64,000 nt of DNA from Sphingomonas sp. 3P27F8. GTDB taxonomy: Bacteria; Pseudomonadota; Alphaproteobacteria; Sphingomonadales; Sphingomonadaceae. A program made the position numbers and the translations under genes. The stretch lies in NCBI RefSeq assembly GCF_005502745.1, contig NZ_SCNL01000006.1:62001-126000 (forward strand), written 5' to 3'. The notes beneath the pieces are model-generated. The model searched no databases, was not told the origin of the DNA, and saw only the letters and a list, made by a program, of their open reading frames with translations. This document shows positions 16,590 to 23,812 of the stretch, piece by piece. The stretch's first letter is position 1, and each line of letters begins with the position of its first letter.

Positions 16590-16774
16590 ACGCGCGCGCG
16601 ACGCGGCGGGCCGCTAGTCCACGACTGATCAACCGACGTAACGGTTAGGCCTCGTCGTTACGGGACGGTCAGATCGTAGCTGCGCACTTGTAAGACGGGC
16701 CTGATCCGCTAACATTCGCGTTGTGGTCGAGAGGTGCCGATCGGTGGCACCCGGCCTGATGCAAGGAGGACCGC

Positions 16775-16960
16775 ATGAACGACGCAGATCGGCGCGCTGC
16801 TGTGCTCGCCGTCATCAAGCTGAAGACCGAGGAGAACACTGCCTCAAGGGAGACCGCGCGCGCGGCTCTCATCGCCGAAGGCATCTACACTAAGGCGGGC
16901 AAGCTGCGCGCCCAGTTCCAGGTGCCGAACGAGCGTAAGCGCAAGACCGAGGCGGCTTGA
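16775..16960 (+). CDS. 61-aa putative antitoxin, partner of the ART-like gene
   Basis: This small charged helical protein starts MNDADRRAAVLAVIKLKTEE and ends in a Lys/Arg-rich stretch (NERKRKTEAA). It has an excellent ribosome-binding site (AAGGAGG, six bases before the ATG). Its stop overlaps the start of the next gene (TTGA), a strict translational coupling typical of toxin-antitoxin pairs. No DNA-binding motif is obvious. The antitoxin role is inferred from size, order and coupling. Confidence 0.6.
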   Translation: MNDADRRAAVLAVIKLKTEENTASRETARAALIAEGIYTKAGKLRAQFQVPNERKRKTEAA

Positions 16961-17595
16961 GCCGTCTTACGACGTCCTTCCTTCTCGGCTACCACGGCTG
17001 CGACAGGAAGGTGGGCGAGCGCGCGATCGCTGGTGAGTTCGACCTCATTGCCAGCGACAAGAAATACGATTGGCTTGGTCCCGGCGCATATTTCTGGGAA
17101 TCGGATCCTCGGCGGGCCGCGGAATGGGCGAGCTGGAAGGTCGGCCGCAACCATTACAGACACGGTGCCGTTATCGGCGCGGTCATCGATCTTCGTCACT
17201 GCCTTGACCTGACGACGCGCGAGGATGTCGAGGTCTTCAGGAAGGCGCACGAGTCCTTCATCGATCACCAGCAGACGGGCGGACTGGAGGTGCCGGAGAA
17301 CATCTCTGTGCCGGGCCAACCGGATCAGGACCGTTCGCTGAGATTCCTGGACTGCGCGGTCTTCAAGCATCTTCACGGGCTGTTGGCCGAGGGAAGGGTC
17401 GAGCCGTACGATACCGTGCGGGGAATGTTCACGGAGGGGCCGGAGGTCTATCCAGGATGCGGTTTCGCCGAACGGACCCACGTCCAGATTGCGGTTCGCA
17501 ATCCGAGTTGCGTCGTGGGCCTGTTCTGGCCGCGGGGCGACGCCGCCGCCGCGGTCAGGGATGTGCTAGATCCCAAACCGACGGCGACGACTTGA
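16957..17595 (+). CDS. ADP-ribosyltransferase-like (PARP-type fold) toxin candidate
   Basis: The 212-aa product starts at a TTG codon overlapping the upstream stop. Near its N-terminus it has LLGYHGCDRKVG (Tyr12-His13-Gly14), then YDWLGPGAYFWESDPRRAAE (residues 37-56). The Y-H-G start, a strand-turn Gly-x-Gly-x-Tyr-Phe element and a following helix ending in EWA recall small ART-fold proteins of the DUF3990 type. Those proteins use a His-Tyr-Glu-like triad on NAD. The fold assignment is inference. Its end overlaps the DUF6527-like gene tail-to-tail by 30 bases. Function as toxin or phage-triggered effector is plausible. Confidence 0.55.
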   Translation: MSRLTTSFLLGYHGCDRKVGERAIAGEFDLIASDKKYDWLGPGAYFWESDPRRAAEWASWKVGRNHYRHGAVIGAVIDLRHCLDLTTREDVEVFRKAHESFIDHQQTGGLEVPENISVPGQPDQDRSLRFLDCAVFKHLHGLLAEGRVEPYDTVRGMFTEGPEVYPGCGFAERTHVQIAVRNPSCVVGLFWPRGDAAAAVRDVLDPKPTATT

Positions 17596-18012
17596 TCGGC
17601 GCTGGGGTTGGCCGTCCTCTTCTAGGTCGCGACACCACCGGACCTTTCCGCCGACAAGCCAGAAGTGCGACCTGCAGCCGTCACGAGCCCAAACCGACGG
17701 ATGGAGCGTAGGCAAGCCAAGCCGATCGACCGACAAGCTCCATCGCGGCTTGACGTTATCGAGCAGCATTACCTCGAGCTGTCGACCGCATCCGCACGGA
17801 CAGATCATGCCGGCGGACCAGAGCTCGCCATCTTCCCGCGCGACGACGAGAAAGCCATCGGGAAGCGCGGCGGGCAGTTCGTCACCTTCGACGAAGGCCA
17901 AGGCGTATTCCTTGTCTCGGGGCCTACGCCCGGCGAGGAGGAGTATCCTCGCCCACGCCCGATCACGCCACTGTGCTAGGTGCGCGCCGACCTGCCTGAT
18001 GAAAACGATCAT
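17566..18012 (-). CDS. DUF6527-like Cys-rich protein, third gene of the ubiquitin-like operon
   Basis: The 148-aa protein has a probable zinc site: CPCGCG at residues 71-76, then DGCRSHFWLVGG (Cys113, His116) and VRWC (Cys127). Between them lies PRWSLSVDRLGLPTLHPSVW, the conserved core of DUF6527 proteins. As I recall, these occur next to bacterial E1-like and E2-like genes. The N-terminal 30 residues are basic and partly hydrophobic. The ATG overlaps the E1-like stop (ATGA), so synthesis is coupled. A role as specificity factor, E3-like adaptor or regulator of conjugation is inference. The C-terminus ends in an Arg-rich stretch. Confidence 0.75.
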   Translation of the reverse strand: MIVFIRQVGAHLAQWRDRAWARILLLAGRRPRDKEYALAFVEGDELPAALPDGFLVVAREDGELWSAGMICPCGCGRQLEVMLLDNVKPRWSLSVDRLGLPTLHPSVWARDGCRSHFWLVGGKVRWCRDLEEDGQPQRRSSRRRRFGI

Positions 18013-19391
18013 CCCGCCTTTCCTAAGGCCGGCAGTCCGAGCGGCGGTTCCACCGCACCGGCGCCGAGGACATGGGAAGCCGCGACGTCGAAGCTACCCT
18101 CCGGGAAGGTCTCGTCTTCCATCTCGGCGAGGCGGAACAACGTTCGGGCATAGCGGTCGTTCGGTTCATGCCGGAAGGGGAAGGCTCGGGCGATATACTC
18201 GAGCATCGCTGCCGATGCCGCGCGCATGTTGAGCGCGATGACGGCTGGCGCCTCTTCGTGCACGCCCTTGATGTAGCCCTCCGCCACTTCGTCCGCGTGG
18301 GCGTTGGGCGCGACCCGCGCGAGGTATTCCGCTCGTAGTGATTCAGGCGTGTAGACCCGCCGGCTTCCTAGGCTCGACCGGCCGGGCTGGACATAGTCGA
18401 CGCGACCCATGACCTCGGCAACCGCCGGATCGCCGTCCTCGTCCCGCCGCGTGGGAATCGTGACCCCCATGTCGATGAGCGGGATCAGGAACGCCTGAGC
18501 GATCAGATCGGCGATCTGTCGTCCCTCGGACGAATCCACGCACGAGAAGATGACATCCGCCTCTGCCGCCGCCTCGATGGCGGCACGGGTAAGGATCGTC
18601 TCGGGTATCGCCTCTGCGGTGGCGTCGGGGCGGTATCGCGCGATCGCTTCCGCCAGAACGTCGACCTTCAGACGGGCAGCATCGGCGTCGCCGACCACGG
18701 CGTTGAGGATGCGGTTCAGGTTCTTCGTTTCGACGCGATCGAAGTCGATGAGGATGATGCGGCCAAAACCGAGGCGTGCGACCTGCTCGGCCATGATCGA
18801 GCCGGTACCAGAAACGCCAATGATGCATGCGCAGCGGCGTTTAAGTGCGGCTTTCATGCCATCTCCAAACGCCATCGATGGCTTGCGGCCACCATCGCCC
18901 GGTTCGAAGTGAAGGATATCGTCGCCAGCTACGCGCACGACGAGGTTGTAGCGCTCACCCGCAGCCGTGTGGGCTCGCGCCCGCATCGCGCCGCCCGGCA
19001 CCATGATAGCCGAACCGATCAGCGCGGGCGTGGCGCCGCACCACCCCGCGAACAGGTGCCGCATGACTTCGGCGTCGCTGACATCATCGGCGTGGGAGAA
19101 GGCGAACAGACCACCGGGGTGGGAGTGGACGAGGACAAGCGTCAGGCCTTCTTCTTCGGCCCGCTCCTGCGCGATAGCCAGTCGTGCTCCTGGCCACACG
19201 ATCATGTCGGGCTCGCGAAGGCGACACTCGTCGTAAGGAACGAGCAGCACGTCGCGCGCGATCAAGTCTCCTTGCGGGCCAGCGCCCGAGCCGCATAGCA
19301 GGATCGCAGCCGCCTCGCCGCCGTCGATGGGCAGTAGGTGGGTCGCGAGGCGGGCGTGGAGGATGCCCGACAGCGTCAAGCGGCGGCTCAC
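18009..19391 (-). CDS. JAMM/JAB peptidase fused to E1-like (ThiF) adenylyltransferase
   Basis: The 460-aa fusion has two domains. Residues 1-165 form a JAB/JAMM metallopeptidase with a full zinc motif: His89, His91, Ser99 and Asp102 in HSHPGGLFAFSHADD. Residues 180-420 form a ThiF/E1 domain with the nucleotide loop GVSGTGS (192-198), LIDFDRVETKNLNR (214-227) and DVIFSCVDS. E1 enzymes adenylate a ubiquitin-like C-terminus; JAMM enzymes remove or process such modifiers. At the position of the usual CxxC/catalytic cysteine, the sequence is VQPGRSSLGSRRVY (334-347), with serines at 339, 340 and 343. It starts at GTG overlapping the upstream stop (GTGA). The middle gene of the operon. Confidence 0.88.
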   Translation of the reverse strand: MSRRLTLSGILHARLATHLLPIDGGEAAAILLCGSGAGPQGDLIARDVLLVPYDECRLREPDMIVWPGARLAIAQERAEEEGLTLVLVHSHPGGLFAFSHADDVSDAEVMRHLFAGWCGATPALIGSAIMVPGGAMRARAHTAAGERYNLVVRVAGDDILHFEPGDGGRKPSMAFGDGMKAALKRRCACIIGVSGTGSIMAEQVARLGFGRIILIDFDRVETKNLNRILNAVVGDADAARLKVDVLAEAIARYRPDATAEAIPETILTRAAIEAAAEADVIFSCVDSSEGRQIADLIAQAFLIPLIDMGVTIPTRRDEDGDPAVAEVMGRVDYVQPGRSSLGSRRVYTPESLRAEYLARVAPNAHADEVAEGYIKGVHEEAPAVIALNMRAASAAMLEYIARAFPFRHEPNDRYARTLFRLAEMEDETFPEGSFDVAASHVLGAGAVEPPLGLPALGKAG

Positions 19392-20494
19392 TTTTCCACC
19401 TCACGGGCGAGCGATTCCTCGACGAGCAGCAGGTGGGTGACCACGCTGTCCTTGCCAGGGCGCCAGGGCGCGATCGCGCCGCGATGGCGCGACCAGCGCT
19501 GAAAAACGCGACCAGTGATAGTCTCGCTGACCTGGGTCTGCGGGATCGGCTGACCGTCCGTGCGCGCGAGAGCCGGATTGCAGTAGAACATGTCGATCTC
19601 GGCCATCGGATAGGCAGTCGGGATCTCGATAGCGACGGTGGTCGTGCCTACGTTGTAGCCCGCCGGAAGTTCGACATCCCGAAGAACGAGCCAACGCCGT
19701 CCGGCGTCAATGATGGTCGCCCAGTCGTGTCCATGGGCGGTGAGCCATTCCTCGTCGGTCGGCAGCAGCGCGAAATCGCGATGCCGCGCCGTTGCGACCT
19801 CACCGTTGTTGATCTCACGGGGCGTGAGCCGGAGCTTCTCGATGCCCGGTTCGCGGAGATCGATGATGTAGTTGAGATCGACCTGCCTGCGCCCGCTGGC
19901 AGACTTCAGGACGATGATCCACGCCGTGTCGGTGTCGAACCCAGCCTTCGTCAGGGCATCACGGACGCTGATTTCGGGGGTGTCGCCCTTGATGGTCACG
20001 CCCTGAACGTTCAGCTTCCACTCGTCGGCTTTCGTATAGAAGGTCTCGACGCCGGCATGCTTCAGGTTGACGTCCGTGCCGGGCTCGATGAGCAGATCGG
20101 CCTCGTCCTCGCGCTGCAGGTAGATGTGCTGTGCCGGATCGACCGCGGCCAGCGTGCGAAGCGCGTGTTCACTGATGGCGTTAGCGGGCCACTCGATCGA
20201 ATGGTCGTTGAGAACCAAGCGGAATGTGCGGTCGGTCTTTTCTACGATGAGCTTCGGCGCGGCGATGCCGGTCATATCGACCTGCTCCTCCGGCCGCACC
20301 TCTTCGATGTCGCCGCCGGGCAGCCACTGGAGGACGATGTACTCGTTGTGCGGGCTGAGGCCGAGACTCGCGAGAACCTGGCGGCCGGTCGGCGTCGTGT
20401 CGGGGACATGCACGCGGCGAAAGACGAGGCTCTCGTCAGAGACGTCGACGACCGTGAAGCGTTCGATGCTGGCGGTATTCTGGGGCTGATCCAT
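19388..20494 (-). CDS. Triple ubiquitin-like domain fused to an E2-like (UBC) domain
   Basis: The 368-aa protein has three beta-grasp repeats of about 70 residues each: about 12-88, 89-157 and 158-230. This matches the multi-ubiquitin family. It is followed by a Prok-E2-type domain (about 239-368) with IPTAYPMAEIDMFY (291-304), QRWSRHRG (332-339) and WRPGKDSVVTHLL. The only cysteine in the protein is Cys305, which lies where eukaryotic E2s have the strand before the active site, not the catalytic residue. The start at 20494 has AAGGA eight bases upstream; a start at 20530 is possible. It is the first gene of the operon, with a palindromic operator just upstream. Confidence 0.85.
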   Translation of the reverse strand: MDQPQNTASIERFTVVDVSDESLVFRRVHVPDTTPTGRQVLASLGLSPHNEYIVLQWLPGGDIEEVRPEEQVDMTGIAAPKLIVEKTDRTFRLVLNDHSIEWPANAISEHALRTLAAVDPAQHIYLQREDEADLLIEPGTDVNLKHAGVETFYTKADEWKLNVQGVTIKGDTPEISVRDALTKAGFDTDTAWIIVLKSASGRRQVDLNYIIDLREPGIEKLRLTPREINNGEVATARHRDFALLPTDEEWLTAHGHDWATIIDAGRRWLVLRDVELPAGYNVGTTTVAIEIPTAYPMAEIDMFYCNPALARTDGQPIPQTQVSETITGRVFQRWSRHRGAIAPWRPGKDSVVTHLLLVEESLAREVEK

Positions 20495-20528
20495 GGAGAG
20501 AATCCTTTCAAGCTCGGTTTTCGATTGC

Positions 20529-20580
20529 ATTCTTGCAACTGACGACTCATATGAGGTCGAGAGTTGGTAATTGCAAGAGT
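20529..20580. promoter_or_regulatory. Nested inverted repeats between the ubiquitin-like operon and its divergent XRE gene
   Basis: The outer arms ATTCTTGCAA (20529-20538) and TTGCAAGAGT (20571-20580) pair at 9 of 10 positions, with an additional CAACT/AGTTG pair inside. The centre, CGACTCATATGAGGTCG (20543-20559), is a near-perfect palindrome. This is a natural binding site for the XRE protein encoded 6 bases downstream. Confidence 0.6.
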
Positions 20581-20585
20581 GAAAT

Positions 20586-20948
20586 TTGATGCCGAATGTC
20601 GAATTTAATGCGCGGGCGTTCTATCTCGCGCTCGACGGGGCCCGTGCCGCCAAGGATCTCAACTGGAAGCAGGTGGCGGAGAAGTCAGGTGTCAGTGCGT
20701 CGACGCTGACCCGCCTGTCGCAAGGCAAGCGGCCCGACGTCGATAGCATGGCGGCGCTGGTGTCTTGGTCGGGCCTGTCGGCGGATGAGTTCGTTACAGG
20801 CGGCCGTGGTCAGCGGCCCGAGGCTCTATCGCAGATCACGAGCCTGTTGAGCGCGGATGCGCGGCTGACAACCGAAAGCCGCGATGCGATGATCGGTATG
20901 GTGACCGCCGCCTATCAGCGCATGGCGAAGGTCGACATCAAGAAATAG
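20586..20948 (+). CDS. XRE-family helix-turn-helix regulator of the ubiquitin-like operon
   Basis: The 120-aa protein contains a Cro/CI-type HTH at residues about 20-65: LNWKQVAEKSGVSASTLTRL, then SQGKRPDVDSMAALVSWSGL. It is followed by a helical C-terminal tail. It is divergent from the ubiquitin-like operon across a 90-base region with nested palindromes. Autoregulation and repression of the operon are therefore likely, by inference. Its 3' end lies one base from the convergent 72-aa gene. Confidence 0.85.
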   Translation: MMPNVEFNARAFYLALDGARAAKDLNWKQVAEKSGVSASTLTRLSQGKRPDVDSMAALVSWSGLSADEFVTGGRGQRPEALSQITSLLSADARLTTESRDAMIGMVTAAYQRMAKVDIKK

Positions 20949-20949
20949 T

Positions 20950-21168
20950 TCAGCGCTTGCTGCGCTTACCGGAACCCGTGGGCAGGCTTTGGCCCTGGAC
21001 GCTCGACATTATCCTCGCGACGTCGCCTGCGAACGCTGTGGTGACGCTTCGCACGACATCGTCCGGCGAGGGCGTGTCCCTTAGGTAGCGTCTCAATTGT
21101 TCGTCACGCGACGTCAGCATGGCCAACGTGCGCTCATCGTCGCCTGGCATGTGGATGCTCCTGCTCAT
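20950..21168 (-). CDS. Hypothetical 72-aa protein coupled to the Ntn-like gene
   Basis: The small charged protein starts MSRSIHMPGDDERTLAML and ends GSGKRSKR. It is helical, with a short Ala/Val-rich middle part, and has no recognised domain or signal. Its ATG overlaps the stop of the upstream Ntn-like gene (ATGA), so it is produced with it. It could be an accessory subunit of that protein. Confidence 0.6.
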   Translation of the reverse strand: MSRSIHMPGDDERTLAMLTSRDEQLRRYLRDTPSPDDVVRSVTTAFAGDVARIMSSVQGQSLPTGSGKRSKR

Positions 21169-22373
21169 TTAACGCGTTTCGCGTAGGAGGGGTTCAGCTC
21201 GATGTCGAAGTAGTGCTTTCGTCGAACCCAGATGAATCCTTCGTTACGCGTGAGGACCGCGACGTCGATCGGTCCGCCGACGGTATCGGGGTCGGGCGAG
21301 TATCGACGTTTGCGCGACGTGAGTTCGACAAGCGAGTAAGCGAATTCCGCGAGTTCCTTCTTCGACAGGTGGTCGATGACACCGACGACTTCCTGCTCGG
21401 AGGCTTCGCTGAGCCCCTCGATCCCTTCCCGGAACCGCTGGAGGGCAGCTTCCTGAAGGGCCTTGCGGGCCGTTCGCGGAAATGTGCGCGGCCGGGAATC
21501 CAGTATCTCCCCGACCATCGACATCATGATGCGCTCGAGCCGCTCCTCGGACGACTTGTCGATACCGAAGATGAAACGCTCGACCATGTCGGTCTGGGCG
21601 AAAGGCACGACGGCGGCCGTCGCGCCCCGCCGGTCGATGTCGATCACTTGCTCTTTGATCACCCGGAACTCGCCGAAGTAGATCCCATCCCATTCCACGG
21701 CGTGCATCGTCGGAAACTGGTCGGCGCTGCCGAAGCCCGCGAATACGAAACCAGTGAACACCTCGGTCCGGATCCGCGACCGCACCAAAGTGAAGATCAT
21801 CGTATGCAGCTGGGAGCGGAGCGAGGCGTCGACCTCCAACCCGCTCAGGGCAACGTTGATGATGCCGTCGATCACGGCGCCGTAGCGCGAAATGAAATCG
21901 GCCTCGCTATGACCATCGAGGAAGCCGTCAATGCGATCGTCCTCGGCCTCGGCCTGGCGCGCTGCGATGGCAGAGCGGACGCGCTCTACGGGATCGACCG
22001 CGCGACGCCCACGACCTCGTAGCAACGCCTCGAGCATGGCGTTCACATGCACAGTGCTGAGCTGGTTCAGCTCGGCGGCGACGAGCTGTCGGAGGTGATC
22101 GAACTCATCTTCGTCGCTGTGTCCGAAGTTGAGCAGGAACTCGCTGAACTTGGGCCATACCGAGACGAGCCTGTCGAAGGTCCCGGTTGTCTGCTTCTCG
22201 CGGAAGTCGCGAACGACGACTTCCAATGGCGCGTTCATGTGATGGGCGTTGTTATAGATCATAAGCCCGACGGGCTGGAATCGCGACAGCTCGAAGATCT
22301 TCTCTGCGGAATCGTACATCTTCCGCTGGCCTGGGCTCGCCAACGTGACGACGCTGTCGGCTGCCAATGCCAC
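21165..22373 (-). CDS. Proteasome-beta-like (Ntn-hydrolase-type) protein, start region disturbed
   Basis: The visible frame (GTG at 22373) encodes 402 residues and opens ALAADSVVTL, then KMYDSAEKIFELSRFQPVG and LMIYNNAHHMN. This layout resembles HslV/proteasome-beta-like proteins, in which AxDS follows the N-terminal Thr by about 16 residues. The rest is helical and acidic, unlike compact proteasome subunits. The best ribosome-binding site (AAGGGGG) precedes an ATG at 22442 in the same frame. That start reads MGRREQIAGVIVDR and then a TGA at 22398-22400. The gene may therefore be inactivated, or start at GTG without a nucleophile. Family assignment is inference. Confidence 0.55.
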   Translation of the reverse strand: MALAADSVVTLASPGQRKMYDSAEKIFELSRFQPVGLMIYNNAHHMNAPLEVVVRDFREKQTTGTFDRLVSVWPKFSEFLLNFGHSDEDEFDHLRQLVAAELNQLSTVHVNAMLEALLRGRGRRAVDPVERVRSAIAARQAEAEDDRIDGFLDGHSEADFISRYGAVIDGIINVALSGLEVDASLRSQLHTMIFTLVRSRIRTEVFTGFVFAGFGSADQFPTMHAVEWDGIYFGEFRVIKEQVIDIDRRGATAAVVPFAQTDMVERFIFGIDKSSEERLERIMMSMVGEILDSRPRTFPRTARKALQEAALQRFREGIEGLSEASEQEVVGVIDHLSKKELAEFAYSLVELTSRKRRYSPDPDTVGGPIDVAVLTRNEGFIWVRRKHYFDIELNPSYAKRVK

Positions 22374-22495
22374 CGCGGTGCGGTTGAGGAGGCGATCTCA
22401 GCGGTCAACGATCACACCTGCAATCTGCTCGCGTCGCCCCATGCAGCACCCCCTTCAAGCAGTCTGGATAATAGAGAGTTGCCGCGCAAGGGGGC

Positions 22496-22515
22496 GCCGT
22501 CTGATACGAGACGGC
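22496..22515 (-). other. Hairpin between the SDH-type protease and Ntn-like genes
   Basis: A 7-bp stem GCCGTCT/AGACGGC with a 6-base loop begins 10 bases after the protease stop on the minus strand. It lacks a T run, so it may be a processing or attenuation structure rather than a full terminator. Confidence 0.35.
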
Positions 22516-22524
22516 CCGGCTTGT

Positions 22525-23388
22525 TCAGTCGTCCGTCCGTGGACGCGCGATGCTGTTGATCGCGCCCTCGACGATACGCCCGAGATCGTTGCTCTTCGTG
22601 TCGTGATCATACAGGCAATACAGCAGCCAGACGGCGCGCCACAGATCGCATTTCGGATCCATCCACTCGACGTTCAGGCCCAGCTCTTTCGCTTCGCTAA
22701 AGTCGATGACCGCGCCGTGCGAGTTGTATTGCGTTGCCGACGACAGCTTGTTGAGCGTCGTCTGAAGATCCTTGTCATCGAGATCCTTAAGCATGCCTCG
22801 GCGCAGGATTTTCTCTGCCAGACCGCGCATCCGCTTGACGTTGGCGTCGGCATAGTCGCGGAGTACCTGGTCCTTTGAAGCGTCGCGGGCGATGAACTCG
22901 CAGGGCATCTGCCCGAGCTCGGGAAGCATCATGTGCGGGTCGATCGGCCCGAGCTCGGAATTGACGCCGAGTAGGATCGTCGATGCCGACATCGCGATCA
23001 CCGTGCCTCCGCTTTTGGCCCAGCTCGGGACGATGACGCGGTAATCATCGACCCGGTGCCGTAGCACGGACACGAACTTTTCGATCGCATCGACGGAGCC
23101 ACCCGGCGTCTGAATGATCAGATCGACGCTCTTCCCCTCGATGTCCTCGAGGATTTCGGAAAGGTCGTCGGGGTCCGTGTGGTTGATGCCCTCGTTGAGC
23201 TGGGCGAAATAGACGATCGCCTCGCGACCGGTCAGCTCCTCAATGTCAGTGATGAGCAGCTGACGTAGGTATCGGTCCTTCTCCTTCGCCCAGTATTTAG
23301 ATGACTGCGTAGGCGGCAAGGCGGTTCGCGGAAATTGCCCCCGAGCTTTTCGCTGAATTTCGGCCACGGTCGTCCTTGGATCTCTCAT
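22525..23388 (-). CDS. SDH-family Clp-fold serine protease
   Basis: The 287-aa protein has the ClpP/crotonase-fold signature of the SDH (serine dehydrogenase proteinase) family. Visible elements are VDLIIQTPGGSVDAIEKFV (TPGGS at 94-98), PSWAKSGGTVIAMSA (nucleophile Ser126) and SELGPIDPHM (144-153). These enzymes are SppA/ClpP-like peptidases lacking a signal peptide, so it is cytosolic here. It is upstream of, and colinear with, the Ntn-like gene. The start at 23388 has no clear ribosome-binding site. A different frame with a good site (AGGAG before ATG at 23506) overlaps it, so the N-terminus is uncertain. Confidence 0.8.
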   Translation of the reverse strand: MRDPRTTVAEIQRKARGQFPRTALPPTQSSKYWAKEKDRYLRQLLITDIEELTGREAIVYFAQLNEGINHTDPDDLSEILEDIEGKSVDLIIQTPGGSVDAIEKFVSVLRHRVDDYRVIVPSWAKSGGTVIAMSASTILLGVNSELGPIDPHMMLPELGQMPCEFIARDASKDQVLRDYADANVKRMRGLAEKILRRGMLKDLDDKDLQTTLNKLSSATQYNSHGAVIDFSEAKELGLNVEWMDPKCDLWRAVWLLYCLYDHDTKSNDLGRIVEGAINSIARPRTDD

Positions 23389-23812
23389 TGGGATAGACTG
23401 TCGAGCTGCGCAGCGGCGGCTCGCTCTTCGGCACGGGGACTATCGTGGCTTCGTGCCGCGAAGGCGGGTGTTGCTCCCCTGGAAAACGCCTCTCGTTCGC
23501 AGCCATCGTCACGCTCCTGTACGTCTGCCCGCCTCGCTCTTCTTGGTCTAACCAAAGAAACGCCTGACGGACCCGACCGTTCATCCCCCATGGATCACGA
23601 CGACGTCTGCATAACAGACGTGGACTCGAGCCACAATCACCCCAGATCCGCACCCTGCAAGCGGAGAAAAATCCAATTTGGTTCGGCGCCACTGCTTCAT
23701 CATTTGCGCCTGCGCAACGTCGGAGACGGCCACCGTCCCGACGAGGGGAACGACGTTATCTGGGTCCTACGCAACAGCCACTTGCATATCGAGGTGCGAG
23801 GGCACCTTTCAC
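23389..23812. other. 424-bp region between helicase/nuclease and SDH-type protease
   Basis: On the minus strand a 69-codon frame (23297-23506) has a good AGGAG site. It overlaps the protease start, which suggests a leader ORF or a frameshifted N-terminus. A plus-strand frame from about 23590 overlaps the nuclease gene end and has no recognisable product. Promoter elements were not identified. Confidence 0.4.

Larger units (their letters stand above)
16301..16774. other. 474-bp region without a conventional gene
   Basis: It contains the micro-ORF unit described separately, a GC-rich palindrome GGGCGGCCGCCC near 16420 and a short hairpin GAGCC-cgta-GGCTC near 16505. The last 100 bases presumably carry the promoter of the plus-strand pair starting at 16775. 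Frames longer than 60 codons here have shadow-like composition. Confidence 0.5.

Noticed and set aside
19184..20542. 452-codon plus-strand frame opposite the ubiquitin-like operon
   Set aside because: The minus-strand proteins carry multiple precise motifs (JAMM, GxGxxG, E2 core) and 4-base coupling; the plus frame is an antisense shadow.
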